A stretch of DNA of 64,000 nt from Liolophura sinensis (Eukaryota > Mollusca > Polyplacophora > Chitonida > Chitonidae), in contig NC_088295.1 in the NCBI RefSeq assembly GCF_032854445.1, positions 45,247,385 to 45,311,384 on the forward strand, written 5' to 3'. This document shows positions 34,435 through 46,384 of the stretch, piece by piece. Under the pieces are notes generated by a model, which made no database searches, was not told the DNA's origin, and saw only the letters and a program-made list of their open reading frames with translations. Position numbers and translations under genes: made by a program. How positions within the stretch are numbered: position 1 is the first letter of the stretch; the number at the start of each line of letters is the position of its first letter.

Positions 34435-34552
34435 GTTACTTGATGAAGTACGGTGTTTGCACTCTGATTTCCTACACCCCAAAACCCTGTGAAAAAGCGA
34501 GAAATTCTTGATTACTGCATTTAACTCCAATCAAATAAACAAATAAATGCAG
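34435..34552 (+). mobile_element. Degenerate AATAAA-tail SINE 3' half
   Basis: 'ctgatttcctacaccccaaa' and 'ttaactccaatcaaataaac' retain the family order. It lies 100 bp after the A-box-like array. Confidence 0.45.
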
Positions 34553-34904
34553 ACATTTTTTCCGCCTTGCTGTCCTGAGAATAGTACGGTGCTCTTGTTT
34601 ATATCCCTTGAAGTATGAACATTAATTGTTCATGTCCGACTAATAATATTGACAGGTAGGTCTGAGTTTTGCTCATTCTTCGCAGCTTAGCTTTTAGAAG
34701 AAGACAGCTGTACTCTTCCATTTACTAAAATGGAACTTTCCGCGTGTGCTATCCTCAACATGTCAAAGTTGTACGCTTTAAAACATGTTTCTGTTAATAC
34801 TGTATTTTTTTCTTATTTCAATATCAGTTAGTTATCTATGAATACTAAAGATTACATAACATTCTATTTTACTCGATTGCGACTAGAACATCAACAGCAA
34901 GCCA

Positions 34905-35180
34905 GTTTTTGGTAACCGCCATTTTCGAATCGAATCGGCCGAACTCGGCTTCGTCCGTAAAAAGATAAGTTCGCGAAAGGTTTGGATTGAAACCAAGAAG
35001 ATGTACAACATTAAAAAGGTAAATGCCACCCTGTTTGGTAGTCTTAATTTTAATTTTTGTTTTACTGCAGAATAAAAGGAACTATAAACAACTATTGTGA
35101 AAAAGAATATATTAACTTTGAGAAGAGCAACCGAGTTCAAACTATTCGTTGGATTCGAAAATGGCGGTTTGTGAAGTTCT
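34905..35180. mobile_element. Possible inverted-repeat element with about 220-bp interior
   Basis: Perfect 18-bp inverted repeats 'aaccgccattttcgaatc' (about 34914-34931) and 'gattcgaaaatggcggtt' (about 35154-35171). Weaker pairing continues beyond them. No transposase ORF. Confidence 0.5.
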
Positions 35181-35181
35181 G

Positions 35182-35570
35182 ATTCTGTCCGAGTGGGTGT
35201 CTTCGTTACAGGGAAAATGAATCCAGTCACTTTAATATCACCTGAAGTCTGTTTTCTTTTGACACTTATTTTGGGTTAGTGAATGTAACGATTCGTGCAG
35301 AGCAGTAAATATGAAGTTGACCTGGGAACATGGCCAGCTGATCTCACAGCAATATTAAAGGATTAACATTCGTTGTCAGATTTATAGTGCCGTCTCCCCG
35401 AATGTCATCTTATGACGAACGCTAAGGCAAAAATTATCGCCATTTTAAATTCTAATTCAGTTCATCTTGACCGATTCCATGAGTAATGAGTTTTATTTAA
35501 ATGTTCTGTACTACTGGTGTATTTATAATGATACAGAGAATAAAGACAACAAAATAAACAAACACGCAAA
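35182..35570. other. No feature seen
   Basis: Flank downstream of ZP-B with no recognised repeat or ORF. Confidence 0.5.
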
Positions 35571-35577
35571 ACATAGT

Positions 35578-35583
35578 TTTTAT
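35578..35583 (-). terminator. Candidate poly(A) signal of ZP-B
   Basis: Minus-strand AATAAA, about 150 nt downstream of the ZP-B stop. Confidence 0.55.
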
Positions 35584-35729
35584 TGAATAAATACCATAGT
35601 AAAAAACAAGAGAGCAATGACATGTAGAGTATCGTTTCAAGATGAGTATTTGGTTGAATCCAACAGGGAAATGAGTGATCAAGCGCCTGTGAAGAACTTG
35701 CAGGAACCAGGGTGTAGGTTTTGCAGGAT

Positions 35730-38700
35730 TTATGCCCCTTTCGTCAGGCACTCTCCTCGCCGAATGGTAAGCAACGTTATTACTGTAACCATGGCGACGA
35801 ATAGCAGAATAGCGAGAACAATCACTGTGACAATTAAACCGAAGCTATGTATACACATCACGGAACTAGGCGCTTTCTGACTTCCTTCACCTGTAAAAGA
35901 AATACATAACAATGCCATCAGAATGTCTCGTTGGAACATCACACACATCGCCCCAATCGCGAATCCCCAAGACAAGCAAAATATCAGCTTTATTTCTTTG
36001 CAAATACTTTTGCAGTTAAACTCAGAATTTATGTCGGAATCCCGAGTTTATTTTGTGAAGGGCTGTGAAAAAGAAAAACTCGGTATTATCCAGAGAAAAT
36101 TCGAGATAACTGACCAATGATAATGCTACATAATTTCGGAGAATATGTATGTAGGCTTGGGGTTTTACGTTGTACTTAACAATTTTTCAGTCATATGACG
36201 ACTAGGAGTCATCAAGTTTGTGTACAAATACTGTGTCTTCTGTGTCGATTCCATGTCGCCAAAGTGCTGCCGCCACTGAAGTATCATGCCGAAAACACCA
36301 GACATGACACCCCCATTCAGTCACATTATACTGACACCTAGCCAACCAGTCCTGTTTCCTTGCTCAAACCTCTCCATTCAGAGCCCAAGCGAGGCAGCAA
36401 CATGTGCCAGGCTTTTTAAAGCCTTTGGTATGACCCGACCCGGACTTGCTTTGTGATGATTCTTGAAACGTGATCGTGGTTGGTGACGACGTATTTATCT
36501 TACTTTATACTGACGTGGAGCTCAGTCATCCAATCTACGATGGGTCAGTTATGCCTGGTTATATCTAGAAATGAATGAACGAGTGATTATGACTGAGTGC
36601 TAGTTCGGTCTACGAAATACGCTAAACAGATGCTTGATTATACTGCCTCTGTAAGTCCAGGCTATGACCACGGACATCCGAGTACATGTATGAGAACACT
36701 TTTATCCAACTGATTACATGATCTGATTACGTAGTCTGTGCTAACCTTGTTTATCGGAAGTTAATACGCTGAACGGCAGAATTATTAGCCTGGTCGCCAT
36801 GGTTACGGACTTTTCATCTGTCGATGTATCTCCAGCAGTTCGTCTCTTTCTTTTTGCTTGCGGTCCACAGTTTTCCTGCAGGGGGGAGTAAATCAGCAAA
36901 AAATATTTTTTCTACGATCAAAACGTTTTGGATTCTATGATCATAAGTCCTTATATAGCGTATTATCTTCAGTGTTAAAACTCTTTTTTCACATATTGGA
37001 AAGTATAAAACCAGAGAACTGACGGCGGTATGACAGTTGGCAAATGATCATTCATACGCAACTGGGGAAATCCAGCCTCTTGTCACTTCACGTCATGGTT
37101 TACGTAATGGTTTTATTCCAACTATTCGTGTAATTTCTCAAACAGCAGCACTTACACGCCTATCAGCGAATGCTGTTAATTATTAGATTTATTAAATCGT
37201 TTGTATAAAATTAATCAAATGACGTGTTGTGAACACATTAAATAAACAGTAAGAATGAGATGAAAAACATAAAAAATATGAAAAGATGTATTCTTTCTGC
37301 GTGTCACTTAATTGCTGCCATATTAATGTTTATTCATTTCTTTGATTGATTGTTTTATTACGCCATACTCAAGAAGATTCACTTATATGAAGATGGCCAG
37401 CTTTATGGTGGAAGAAAACCGAAGAAAATCCACAACCATCCGTAGGTTCCCACGTACGGCCGGAGTGGAAACCAGCACGAGCGGGACACTGTATTATATT
37501 GCCTATGTTCGGTAACCTTTCTTTAAAACTCGAGACCATCTAAAGCTTATGCCAAACTTATGATAAGTTCGGATGACTCTAAGACACCATGCTACATTTA
37601 ACCATTTGTGTTTTGCTCGTATGTCACATATGTCTACCCCTCTTCTCTCCTCTTCTATAGGCGATACATTTTTTATGTTTAATATATTGTAAAGGTTTAT
37701 ATCTCACCCCAAGACATGGCCCCGGGCAGATCACCGACAAACACTCAAACTCCACTTGGGTTAAATCTGATCCTTCAAGGGCAAACAGTGTGAGAGGGAA
37801 CTTTGCTGACATCGATTCAGAAATGAAACCAGTTTCTTGAAACAAATCCTGATAAGCCACTACAACGCAACTACAAAGGTAAAAAGTATTGTGAATATAA
37901 CGGAAAATCGTAACGTTTCTGATTCAGTCTGGGGAAATTTTAGGATTTAAACTTCAGAATCCGATCATTCAAGGGCAAATAATGTGAGAGGGAACTTTGC
38001 TGACATGGATTCACAAGAAACAGCTCCTGAGAATCGGCTACAACATATTAAACTAAAACGTAAAACCTATGGTGCATTTAACCAACAAACGTAACTTTTG
38101 TAGTTTTCTAGAAAAAAAAATGATCTCAGCTTTATTTACCAAAGATTCTATACGCATCTTCTGTCTTGTGCGAAATCCCTCTTGATACAACATGCACTGT
38201 ACAAAAAATTCATCAGCGGGTTACGTCCTGGTTCCAATTTAAATTTAGATTCGCACTTAAAAATTAGCAAGACATTGAAAACTTACAAGTCTTCTATAAA
38301 CGTCATGCTGATATTTCCACTTCTTAACAAACAAGACAGGACCTGGACGCCTTGTTCATCTGAAAATATATGTCAATATTATTGTATAATAAAGTCTTTA
38401 GCAGAACAACAGAAAGAGACACGTTTAACATGTGTGAGCCTTGGGTAATACAAAAACATGACCATCTGAATGATATTTACAGCGCAATCACGGTTACCTT
38501 AATTCTTATTCGACCACTTTAGGAATACAGAAATAAAGGAAGCCCAGACACTGCACCTGACAAAAATCTTGTTTGTACGTAAAGCTTCACCCTATTTTTT
38601 TTCTTTTGTATCAATGGCGGCCTTTATTATTTTGTCTCTATATAACTGCTATGCCTTAATTTGAACCCTGAACTTGAATAAAATCATGATATAAATCGAA

Positions 38701-39625
38701 CTAGGCTACGTTCTTACAGGCCGACTACATACAATCATTATCCTTTTTGAGTTTTAACGATGTTACGCCCTTTTTACGATTCTAATCCCTGCAACTTCCC
38801 TTATTTGCTCATCCCACATGACACATGCGACGTTTACCAAATGTCTCGGACAGCGTTAACAACTGAACATTCTGGAATTGACCTGGTAGGCATCTCACTA
38901 TACACAGATTGATTAACTAATCCATTGATTGTACCTGCAGCATATATACAGAGTAAAACCAGAGCAGCGACGTATGTGTGATAGCTGGAAAATGGTCACA
39001 ATTAACCACATCCGGCGTCTTGCCAGTTTACCTTGGTTAGGGTTATAATTCAACTGTTCATGAAAAATGTTTAAAAAGTAGAAACTTACATGCCCTTTAA
39101 CACCATGACTTATAAGGAATTTGGTAAAAAAAGGCGCATTTATGTTAATTGCAGTTTATTAGGCATCACTGGACTAGAAATACTCTGTGTTGTGTTGTCA
39201 TCACATTTCTTGGCAATTACATGAAGTAGCATTTCGCTTATATCACGGCGTTCAGGAATGTGCTAGGAGGAAACTGTACAGAGAGAGCCATCTGTAGAGA
39301 ATAATATGTACAAACTTAACCAGCATCTGTAGCGTCCATCTGAACTCGTATGAAGATGTCATCTCCGAAGTTTGCTTCTGTAATGACATTCTCTGCAGAG
39401 TCCAGAATCTGAAGGGTGTATGTCCCGTTGAAGTCCCCTTGTGCACTCACAGTATGGCTGATTGGAGACCCACTGGCAAAACAAAAGTAAATTCACATAA
39501 AATGGCGTTCATTTCGAATGGGCTGGATCTCGTAGTATACACAAAGTTCGGTGAAAGAGGTCACTAAAATTACCGGCATGGTATAAGACAAAAAATTGTC
39601 AGTACAGCGTTAAACGACAGTCAGA

Positions 39626-39700
<75 letters not shown>

Positions 39701-42700
39701 ACAAACAAACAAACAAATAAATAAATAAATAGATAAATAAATAAACACGACGGGGCCTGGTAAGTAGAGTAAACCTGAACCGAGGTCATGTTCATGTATA
39801 CATAATACAACGTGTTCATAATTTATACATATAACTGTAAATGAAATACACACAGGAAAATCTCTTCTCTTCCATGGATTCAGCACGTTGATATACAGAG
39901 GACCGCTATCAGGGATACCGGTGTAATACCAATACTCAAACGTTATCGTTGATTTAGCAGATAAACTTACAGTGGCCCGCCATCAGGTAAAAGTGTTGTC
40001 AGGGTAATATTGGAGGCATAATACGAACACTCAAACTTAATCGTGGTTTCAACGATTGACTTGCAGAGGCCTCTCGTCAGAGACAAGTGTTGTCAGGGTA
40101 ATATCAGAGGCATAATATGGACACCCAAACTTAATCGTGGATTCGACAGACTGACCTGCAGAGGCCTGTCGTCAGGGACAAGCGTTGTTAGGGTAATATT
40201 GCATTTGTAACAGGAACACTGAAACCTAATCGCGCATGATTCAACAGACTGACTTACAGAGGCCTGTCATCAGGGGCAAGGGCTGTCAGGCTAATATTAT
40301 CGGTGTAATACGAATACTCAAACTTAATCGTGGATATAGCAGACTGACTTATACACTAGCCCACCAGCAGGGAAAATATTATCGGTGTAATACGCATACT
40401 GAAACTTAATCATGCATGGATTCAGCTGATTGACTTACAGAGGCCCACCATCAGGGACAAGGGCTGTCAGGGTAATATTACCCGTGTAGTACGAACACTC
40501 AAACTTAAACGTGGGGTCACTTTGCTGATATACTCCGTCAAATTCCTGCAATGTCACTTGTAGATAATACAAAGGTTTATTCAAGTCCTGTAAAGAACGA
40601 AAAGAGAAAATATAGTAGACAATAATAAAAGGAAAGTAGAGTTAGCATTACGTTTACAAGATAGTAGATGTCATAAATGGCTCATAATGATGTCATGAAG
40701 TATAAATTGCAGGCTAGGTACATAATAAGGCGGGAGTGAGTCGTGACGAAGTGGTTATGATGATTTTATTATTGATGAGATAGAAGATCTCAAGGATAGG
40801 GCAAGGACTTTGTGGATTCATCAGCTGTCATTGTTAGTGGAACCTGAAAGATAATAGAGCTTAGGCGAAGCGCGAGTTGCGCGTTTGCACAGTCAGTCAG
40901 TAACTTGCCCAAGCTTGGTGATTTATCCAGGCCACTCCGGTTTGAGTATTGAGTTAAACAACAATCAAATATGAACAAATCACTACCATGTCATTTAGCT
41001 GAGCGCCTGTGTATGGGCTGTTAGAGAATACTGATGAATATACTTTTCAACCTGTCTTCGTGGGTTTCCCCAGGCTGTACCCGGTTTCCTCCCACCATAA
41101 CACTGGCCGCCGTCGAGTAAGGGAAATATTCTTGAGTACGGCGTAAAATACAAATCAAATAAATCTAACAAATCAAAAGTCTAAAACTAATATTACACTT
41201 GTCACGTTTTACAAATTGAAGAGAAACGAATGCCGAAGATTTAATATGGCTAGCAGCGTTTAGCAGATCTGTTATTTCGATTGGGACGATGTATTTGTGG
41301 AACACAATAGTTCCACGCGCTGACAAACGGTTTGTCGTGATCTCCATGCATGGAATTCAGTGCCAAGAAAGGCTATGAAAAAGGTGTGTACAATATGAAC
41401 TTCACTGGTCTCATCATTTAGGCTTGCGATGGCAGCCAGCTACCGAATCATACATTTTCCACATCGAAGCACACACTAGAAACGAAGTAACTCCGACTCA
41501 CTCACCTGAAAAGGCCACTCGCCGCCATTTTGTCGCTTGCAAAAATCAACTTCCGTTCTTGATTACTACTTTACTCCAACAGCAAATGCGACAAGGCATG
41601 CGCCAATACAAGCACCCGGAATTGTATCTGTAGAGCCGACAATATGGTGGCGAGTAGCCTGTCCGGGTGAGCGTATAGGAGATGTTTCGTTTCTAGTTTA
41701 TCACACAGGCTGTAACGACGCCAGAGGTAAAACTGCAAGATGCAAGGGGCAACTTTGAACTGGGTGATATCTTTGACGATGGTACATATACTTTATTTCA
41801 CTAGTCGTTGGGACAGGTTTGGCCAGGTTGGACACGACTCGGGAATTAAACGCCCAGAGTCTCAATACCACATTGAGACAATCATACATGTGAACACGTC
41901 TACGTACGGGCTGGTCAATATCACAGTCAGCGCGTGGGTCAGAGATCGTGAACACCCCCGCGGTTCCCGTATCTGCACACGTTGCTTTGTTTCCAGGACT
42001 GGACATCTTAACAACCAAGTTTGTACCTGGACTGGGGTTAGTATAATTGATACTAATCGGTCCACCTTCATCTGTCCCACAATCCACTTCAACTGAAAAA
42101 CATATAAAGAATATATACGCATGTATGAAGAGAACGTAAGCAAAAGAGTTGACCCTAAAAGCCTGCTAAATTACACAGGTTTGTTGTTGTAACGGGGTTT
42201 CCTTTCCCGCGCAGTGGCGACCCTACTTCAAGCTGAATTAACCGTTGTTCGTGTTACAATGAATGAGTAATACGTCACCAGTCTGTCCACAAAACGTCAT
42301 CGAAAAAGTAGGAATAAACAACATAATACACAGCTTAGGCCAAAATTAGGTCATGCCGGAAACGGTCGCCATTGCTGCAAGGACATTCCTGTACCAGAAA
42401 TACTCTAAAGATGACGGGGACTGTAACATTTTAACAACTCCAAGATTTTGGCTCGGCTGCGAAGTCGTGGCAGAAAAAGCATTTGTTCTTTATAGATAGT
42501 CAAGTAACAATGGGTTTAGCACCATGCGAGACCCCCTCCCCTGCGTATCTCTGTTTTTTCATCCTCGGACTGATCTTCGTTATTGCTTGTAAACTGACCG
42601 GCGGAACTGTCGTCGTCAGCTTTGTTTCAGTTCAAACTGATAGCCTTGTAAGCCGAAATGACTTACTCTTTCATCAGAGTTGGAGCTTGCTTTTTTGATT

Positions 42701-43340
42701 GATGCTGTTTCTCTCTAATACTGTGGAAGAGTTACTTGATACAGCTAACCATGAAGAATAAAGGTAGTTAAACGGTGACACTCATAAGCTCAGACCGCAT
42801 CAGTTTTTATTTATTTTGATTTGAGTTATAACCTCACTTTCAAATTTCATTTGTACATTTCACTCCGAATGCACACATTCCTCGAAAGTTTCAAACTATT
42901 TTACGCGACATCAGTTATAGCTCTACCATTTGGGACATGTATTTTTACCAAATATTGTTTTTTTTTCTGTGAACAAAAAGTAAAACCATAGCAGTCACAG
43001 CAGTGTCATAACAATTTAGTCCATATTGTATTACATTAGAAAGATCATCTATACACAATGATCCTTGTGTATCATCAGTCACAAATACACCATTGTAAAA
43101 TGTGTGTACTTACAGTCGGATACATCGGCCGTCACAGCTGCATAAACATTCTGAAACAGTAAAGAGACAGTAAAATATTCCAGTAAGTTAACAGTAATAA
43201 AGTGAATTAATAAGTTTATAATGAACAACAGCATATTGATTTAAACTGAACAGTTCGACAGAAGACTATAAAAAAATAGTCTTTATAGCTGAAAATAGAG
43301 ACAGCTGGTACCCAGAAAAACAAAAAACAAACGAATATTA

Positions 43341-43378
<38 letters not shown>

Positions 43379-43609
43379 AAATAAATAAAGAAGTAAAGAA
43401 ATAAGGAAATAAATAAAGAAATAGATAAAAGAAAAATTAAAAATGAACCTCCCTTATATTTCGGCCCCTAAGAATAATTTCTTGTCCGACGGAAGGATTT
43501 TATCACCAACACCACCAAGGGATAATCTCTGTGATAATCGCACCAAAGATCCATTGCTTACCTGATGAATTGTAACCACAGTCAGACAGGCTAATAGTGC
43601 GACATTCAT
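35730..43609 (-). CDS. ZP-B: zona pellucida domain type I membrane protein, 365 aa, nine coding exons
   Basis: Coding exons (minus order): 43562-43609, 43114-43150, 41908-42092, 40439-40587, 39321-39472, 38287-38359, 37708-37870, 36746-36875, 35730-35890. Phases match ZP-A exactly and several exon lengths match ZP-C. The signal peptide exon encodes MNVALLACLTVVTIHQ. ZP-N begins at Cys 33 (VDCGTDEGGP) and includes 'LQEFDGVY' and 'FKFECSYY'. ZP-C carries six cysteines: 200, 216, 258, 263, 267 and 272. The furin-type site KRKRR is at 277-281. A transmembrane helix starts at about 330, and the tail ends TKGA. It probably forms extracellular ZP filaments after cleavage (family knowledge). Intron 5 holds a tandem array of broken exon 5 copies and intron 7 a broken exon 8 copy. 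It is closest to ZP-C by exon lengths. Confidence 0.88.
36150..36475 (-). mobile_element. Diverged CTCA-tail SINE variant in ZP-B intron 9
   Basis: The 3' end 'cttggggttttacgttgtac' and 'ttttcagtcatatgacgac' match the CTCA-tail family, but the body ('gccactgaagtatcatgccg', 'acaccagacatgacacc') matches the element at 55150 and not the copies at 18240 or 19110. Confidence 0.75.
37005..37165. repeat. Dispersed intronic repeat, ZP-B intron 8 copy
   Basis: 'ggtatgacagttggcaaatg', 'cagcctcttgtcact' and 'aactattcgtgtaattt' parallel copy 1 in ZP-A intron 7. Confidence 0.5.
37330..37485 (-). mobile_element. Degenerate AATAAA-tail SINE in ZP-B intron 8
   Basis: 'gattgattgttttattacgc', 'catactcaagaagattcact' and 'acaaccatccgtaggttcc' keep the family order. 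Confidence 0.78.
37945..38045 (-). pseudogene. Broken duplicate of ZP-B exon 8 (intron 7)
   Basis: 'caaataatgtgagagggaac' and 'tttgctgacatggattca' repeat exon 8 sequence at 37783-37820. Read on the minus strand it keeps 'MSAKFPLTLFALE' and then has TGA where the gene has GGA, with a small deletion shifting the frame before it. No functional exon is possible. Confidence 0.82.
38935..39220. repeat. Dispersed intronic repeat, ZP-B intron 6 copy
   Basis: Longest copy: 'cagagcagcgacgtatgtgt', 'gataagctgg'-like, 'caactgttcatgaaaaatg', 'ttggtaaaaaaaggcgcat' and 'tgttgtcatcacatttctt'. Ends are not defined by inverted repeats or target duplications that I can see. Confidence 0.55.
39622..39748. repeat. 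(AAAT)n microsatellite with (AAAC)n interruption
   Basis: About 125 bp of AAAT repeats with a short AAAC block at about 39701-39716. It may descend from a SINE tail: 'cagcgttaaacgacagtcag' precedes it. Confidence 0.95.
39895..40438 (-). repeat. Tandem array of degenerate exon 5 fragments in ZP-B intron 5
   Basis: About six copies, periods 86-98 bp, abutting the real exon 5. Donor-like sites on the plus strand start at about 39965 (acttac), 40059 (acttgc), 40154 (acctgc), 40252 (acttac), 40347 (acttat) and the true one at 40433. Each unit holds the last 80-90 nt of exon 5 and a few intron bases; none has the 5' part of the exon or a convincing acceptor. Readings such as FEYSYYTDNISLTALAP show exon descent. 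Some copies keep the ZP-N cysteine codon (GAGTGT), others have GAGTAT. The leftmost copy is truncated. Confidence 0.85.
41055..41165 (+). mobile_element. AATAAA-tail SINE 3' half in ZP-B intron 4
   Basis: 'tcgtgggtttccccaggctg', 'cactggccgccgtcgagtaa' and 'gagtacggcgtaaaatacaa' then AAATAAAT. Confidence 0.85.
42110..43080. other. ZP-B intron 3, nothing further recognised
   Basis: About 1 kb of AT-rich intron between the ZP-N exon and the short linker exon, without an identifiable element. Confidence 0.5.
43345..43435. repeat. (AAAT)n-rich low-complexity run
   Basis: AAAT repeats degrading into A-rich sequence with G, in ZP-B intron 2. Confidence 0.9.
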
Positions 43610-43623
43610 CTTGGTTAAGTTAC
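43562..43623 (-). other. ZP-B exon 2 (start-codon exon)
   Basis: Acceptor TTCCCAG, a 14-nt leader, then ATG at 43609. It encodes a 16-residue hydrophobic signal peptide ending at a CAG|gtaag donor in phase 0. Confidence 0.8.
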
Positions 43624-43716
43624 CTGGGAAGAAAAAATGTTATAGGTAATTTACTTTAGAAAAGCTTTGTCTTTGCTACCTGCTTCAAACAGGTCGGTCA
43701 GATTTTTGTCCGCAAA

Positions 43717-43862
43717 TTTTAACACTGGCCAGCTTGCCAAATGCTGGAGATAATACATTTTAACACTGGCCGGGCTGCCAAATGCTGGACATAATACATT
43801 TTAACATTGGCCGACCGACAGGTCAAAGTTTGACATCCTATCTTTTAACATTGGTCATTCAG
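43717..43862. repeat. About 55-bp tandem repeat, three copies
   Basis: 'ttttaacactggccagcttg' then 'ccaaatgctggagataat' and 'acat' recur with mutations just upstream of ZP-B exon 2. Confidence 0.75.
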
Positions 43863-44189
43863 TTAACGTGTGGTCTGAGTCTGTATATGCGTTTATTTTA
43901 GTTTAGCTCAGTTGATGAAAACGATATGGGATCTGAATAAATACTTTTTGCGACATTAAGCATATGCTCGTTTGGCAATAAGTGCAGGCCGGTCGGCCCA
44001 ATGCCGTTATACAGTGGGACATCTTGACTGAATGGTGTCTTCATCGTATACCAGTCGTCAACCAATAAGAACATTTCGGGTCTCCAAAAACGACGTTAAC
44101 ACAAACCACCAAAGAACTAAGACAGTATACAAAGTACGAAAAAATGAGGCCGGCCTGCCACAGGGAGGCAGTTGCTGTATATGAACGAA

Positions 44190-44325
44190 ACGTATGGGAA
44201 GGTCTTCCAGCAACCTTTGGATGGTCGTGGTTTTCCAAGGAGCTCTGTCCGGTTTCCTATAAGTAGTACGGCTTAAAACGAAAATAAAATAAATAAATCA
44301 AAACGCCAATCAAATAAATAAATAT
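44190..44325 (+). mobile_element. Degenerate AATAAA-tail SINE
   Basis: 'gtatgggaaggtcttccagc', 'ggatggtcgtggttttcc' and 'gtacggcttaaaacgaaaa', with the central domain deleted. Confidence 0.75.
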
Positions 44326-44329
44326 GAGT

Positions 44330-45425
44330 TTGTTATGATATCTCGTGGCATTCTTTACATGTGCTCTCACTCAGCTATACTTTATAGCACTGGCCACGAG
44401 ATATGTCGAATCCAGGCAAATAAATGTACGGTGGATTTAAAGTCTTTAACCTTGTATCAATAGGCTGGTTGGCAAACCACATATGCTGTTAAATATGCAA
44501 CTGAACTTAAAAGTGTATGTTGACCATTGTGTACATGTTTGATTACGTCACAGAGTGAGTCTTATACCATACAGCTTTTAATTCCCTATAGAGGTAAGGG
44601 TATGGCAACGTGACGTGATTCTCCCGGCATGATCAGCGTTTCAACATTATATCAAAAACGGGCATATTATTATAACTTATTATTACTTATAAGCACACAC
44701 GTGGGACTAAGCCTATACATGAAGGACTGCTTTCACATGCCCATCAGCTGTTAGTAACTACTTCGAAACGCCGGGTTAATAAATCAAGAGCTTGTATGTC
44801 CATAAGGAACGTCGTGTTGGTATATTTCTAAAAGTGAGGAAAACGATTTGCGCATGTAAGTTTAGGAGATAAAGCCCAAGGTAAAGTTCACACGGGATAT
44901 AGGATTAAGACTAACCATTGAATTTCCAACGAATACATTATTCATACTCAGTAAGGCGCATCAATAAAGCCTCTTTTTAATATGCTTTTAACAAAAAATT
45001 GTTAAAAGCTGTTGAGCTTTTATTATCCCACCCTAGATGTACTCTCAATGTGACATGAACAACTTTTCTATTCTTTTTATCTCGTATAGCATGTGCTTTT
45101 GTGATACAGTTATTAATCTGATGGATTCAATTTGCGCCTGTTCGTTTCTGATTTCACCCATGACTAAATGTCTTGATATAACTAAGATTGACTATTGTAT
45201 AGCACTCGGCAGTGATGTGCCGTCCAGGTGTGTAGAATTTGTATCTTTGACAATACGTGTATAAAAAGACTCTCTGCGTATTCGTCGTGTGGTTATCAAC
45301 ACTGTTAGAAACCGATATTACAAAAACAGAATACATGTCTTAGGTCAATAGGGGTTGTTTATCTGTATCTGTTTATTACTCCCAGGGATGTTTGTCACTA
45401 ATTTGCCAAAGGTCCGTGGTTTACT
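44330..45425. other. ZP-B intron 1, no further feature recognised
   Basis: AT-rich intron sequence with only short ORFs. Confidence 0.5.
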
Positions 45426-45429
45426 ACCC

Positions 45430-45512
45430 ATATAACTGGCTGTCATCATATAAGTGAAATTTCCTTGAGTATGGTATTAAACACCAATCAAATTAATGCA
45501 TAAATAAAAAGG
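45430..45512 (+). mobile_element. Degenerate AATAAA-tail SINE 3' end
   Basis: 'ggctgtcatcatataagtga' and 'ttgagtatggtattaaacac' followed by 'caatcaaattaat'. Confidence 0.6.
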
Positions 45513-45564
45513 TACAAATTTTGCAGGGTATCTTTAGTGTTGGACTCTCTCAAATAATATATGT

Positions 45565-45705
45565 GGTGAGCTCGGTAAAATTCGCACAAGATTCCAACTC
45601 AACATTCAACACCATATTCACCTGAATGCATCTCGCACAGCTGTGAATATGGAGCTGAATGTTGTGTGGGAATCTTACACTAACTTCACCGGGCTTGTAT
45701 GGTGT
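45565..45705. mobile_element. Foldback (MITE-like) element in ZP-B intron 1
   Basis: Arms of about 55 bp: 'gagctcggtaaaattcgcac', 'aagattccaactcaacattc' and 'aacaccatattcac' pair with 'gtgaatatggagctgaatgt', 'tgtgtgggaatctt' and 'aacttcaccgggct'. The loop is about 25 bp. No ORF. Confidence 0.72.
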
Positions 45706-46384
45706 CTTTAATTGTTGATGTGAAATATCTGGCATAAATAACTAAATTGGTTGGTTTCAAATGTTAACTTTTATTGAAGACGCGATTAAAAAATATTATG
45801 TAGGCGTACAACGACGTAACAGAATAACAAAGGCAAACTGTGTCGTTTGGTATGTATATGCGATCTAAAATCAGTTTACGGTTGACAATTTCCACCCTGT
45901 TTAGGGGTATGCACCAATATATACGCCTTATTGGTGGAAAGCGAATTACCTTCAATAAACCGGCTTTGCTCTGGGCCCTAAACAACCACAGTTGACTGGG
46001 GTCCTTGACTTTCAGTCCACAAGAGCTAGTTGCTTCGGTGGAATCTTGAAGATTTCTTTTCAGAAGCTGGGAATATAGCAGCCTCTTGTGTTCGAGCGAA
46101 TTTAAACAAGGACCTCAACCGAGCGGGCATGACCCTCAGAAATAATTTCAAAGGGTAACACGAAAGCTCTTTCCCTTTATTAGCAGTTTTCTCAGTTTCA
46201 TCTCTACCAATTTTCAGTTTTGAGATATTGTATAACATAGATTTGAGCATGGATAATAAAACCACAGTGTAATGCGTGAGGAACGGTCACATGTATAATC
46301 GGCTAAATCCGAATTACTGACAATTTACCATCGTTAGTGTTTTGTGTAAACTGTATCATGCTCAACTTATAAGCCCCTACATAC

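Noticed and set aside
39965-40438. Mutually exclusive alternative exons in ZP-B
   Set aside because: The units lack the 5' half of exon 5 and convincing acceptors, so they cannot act as complete cassette exons; only alternative donor use remains possible.
41740-42096. Plus-strand 118-aa ORF
   Set aside because: Opposite-strand shadow of ZP-B exon 4 and its intron edge; the minus strand has the splice sites and ZP-N cysteines.
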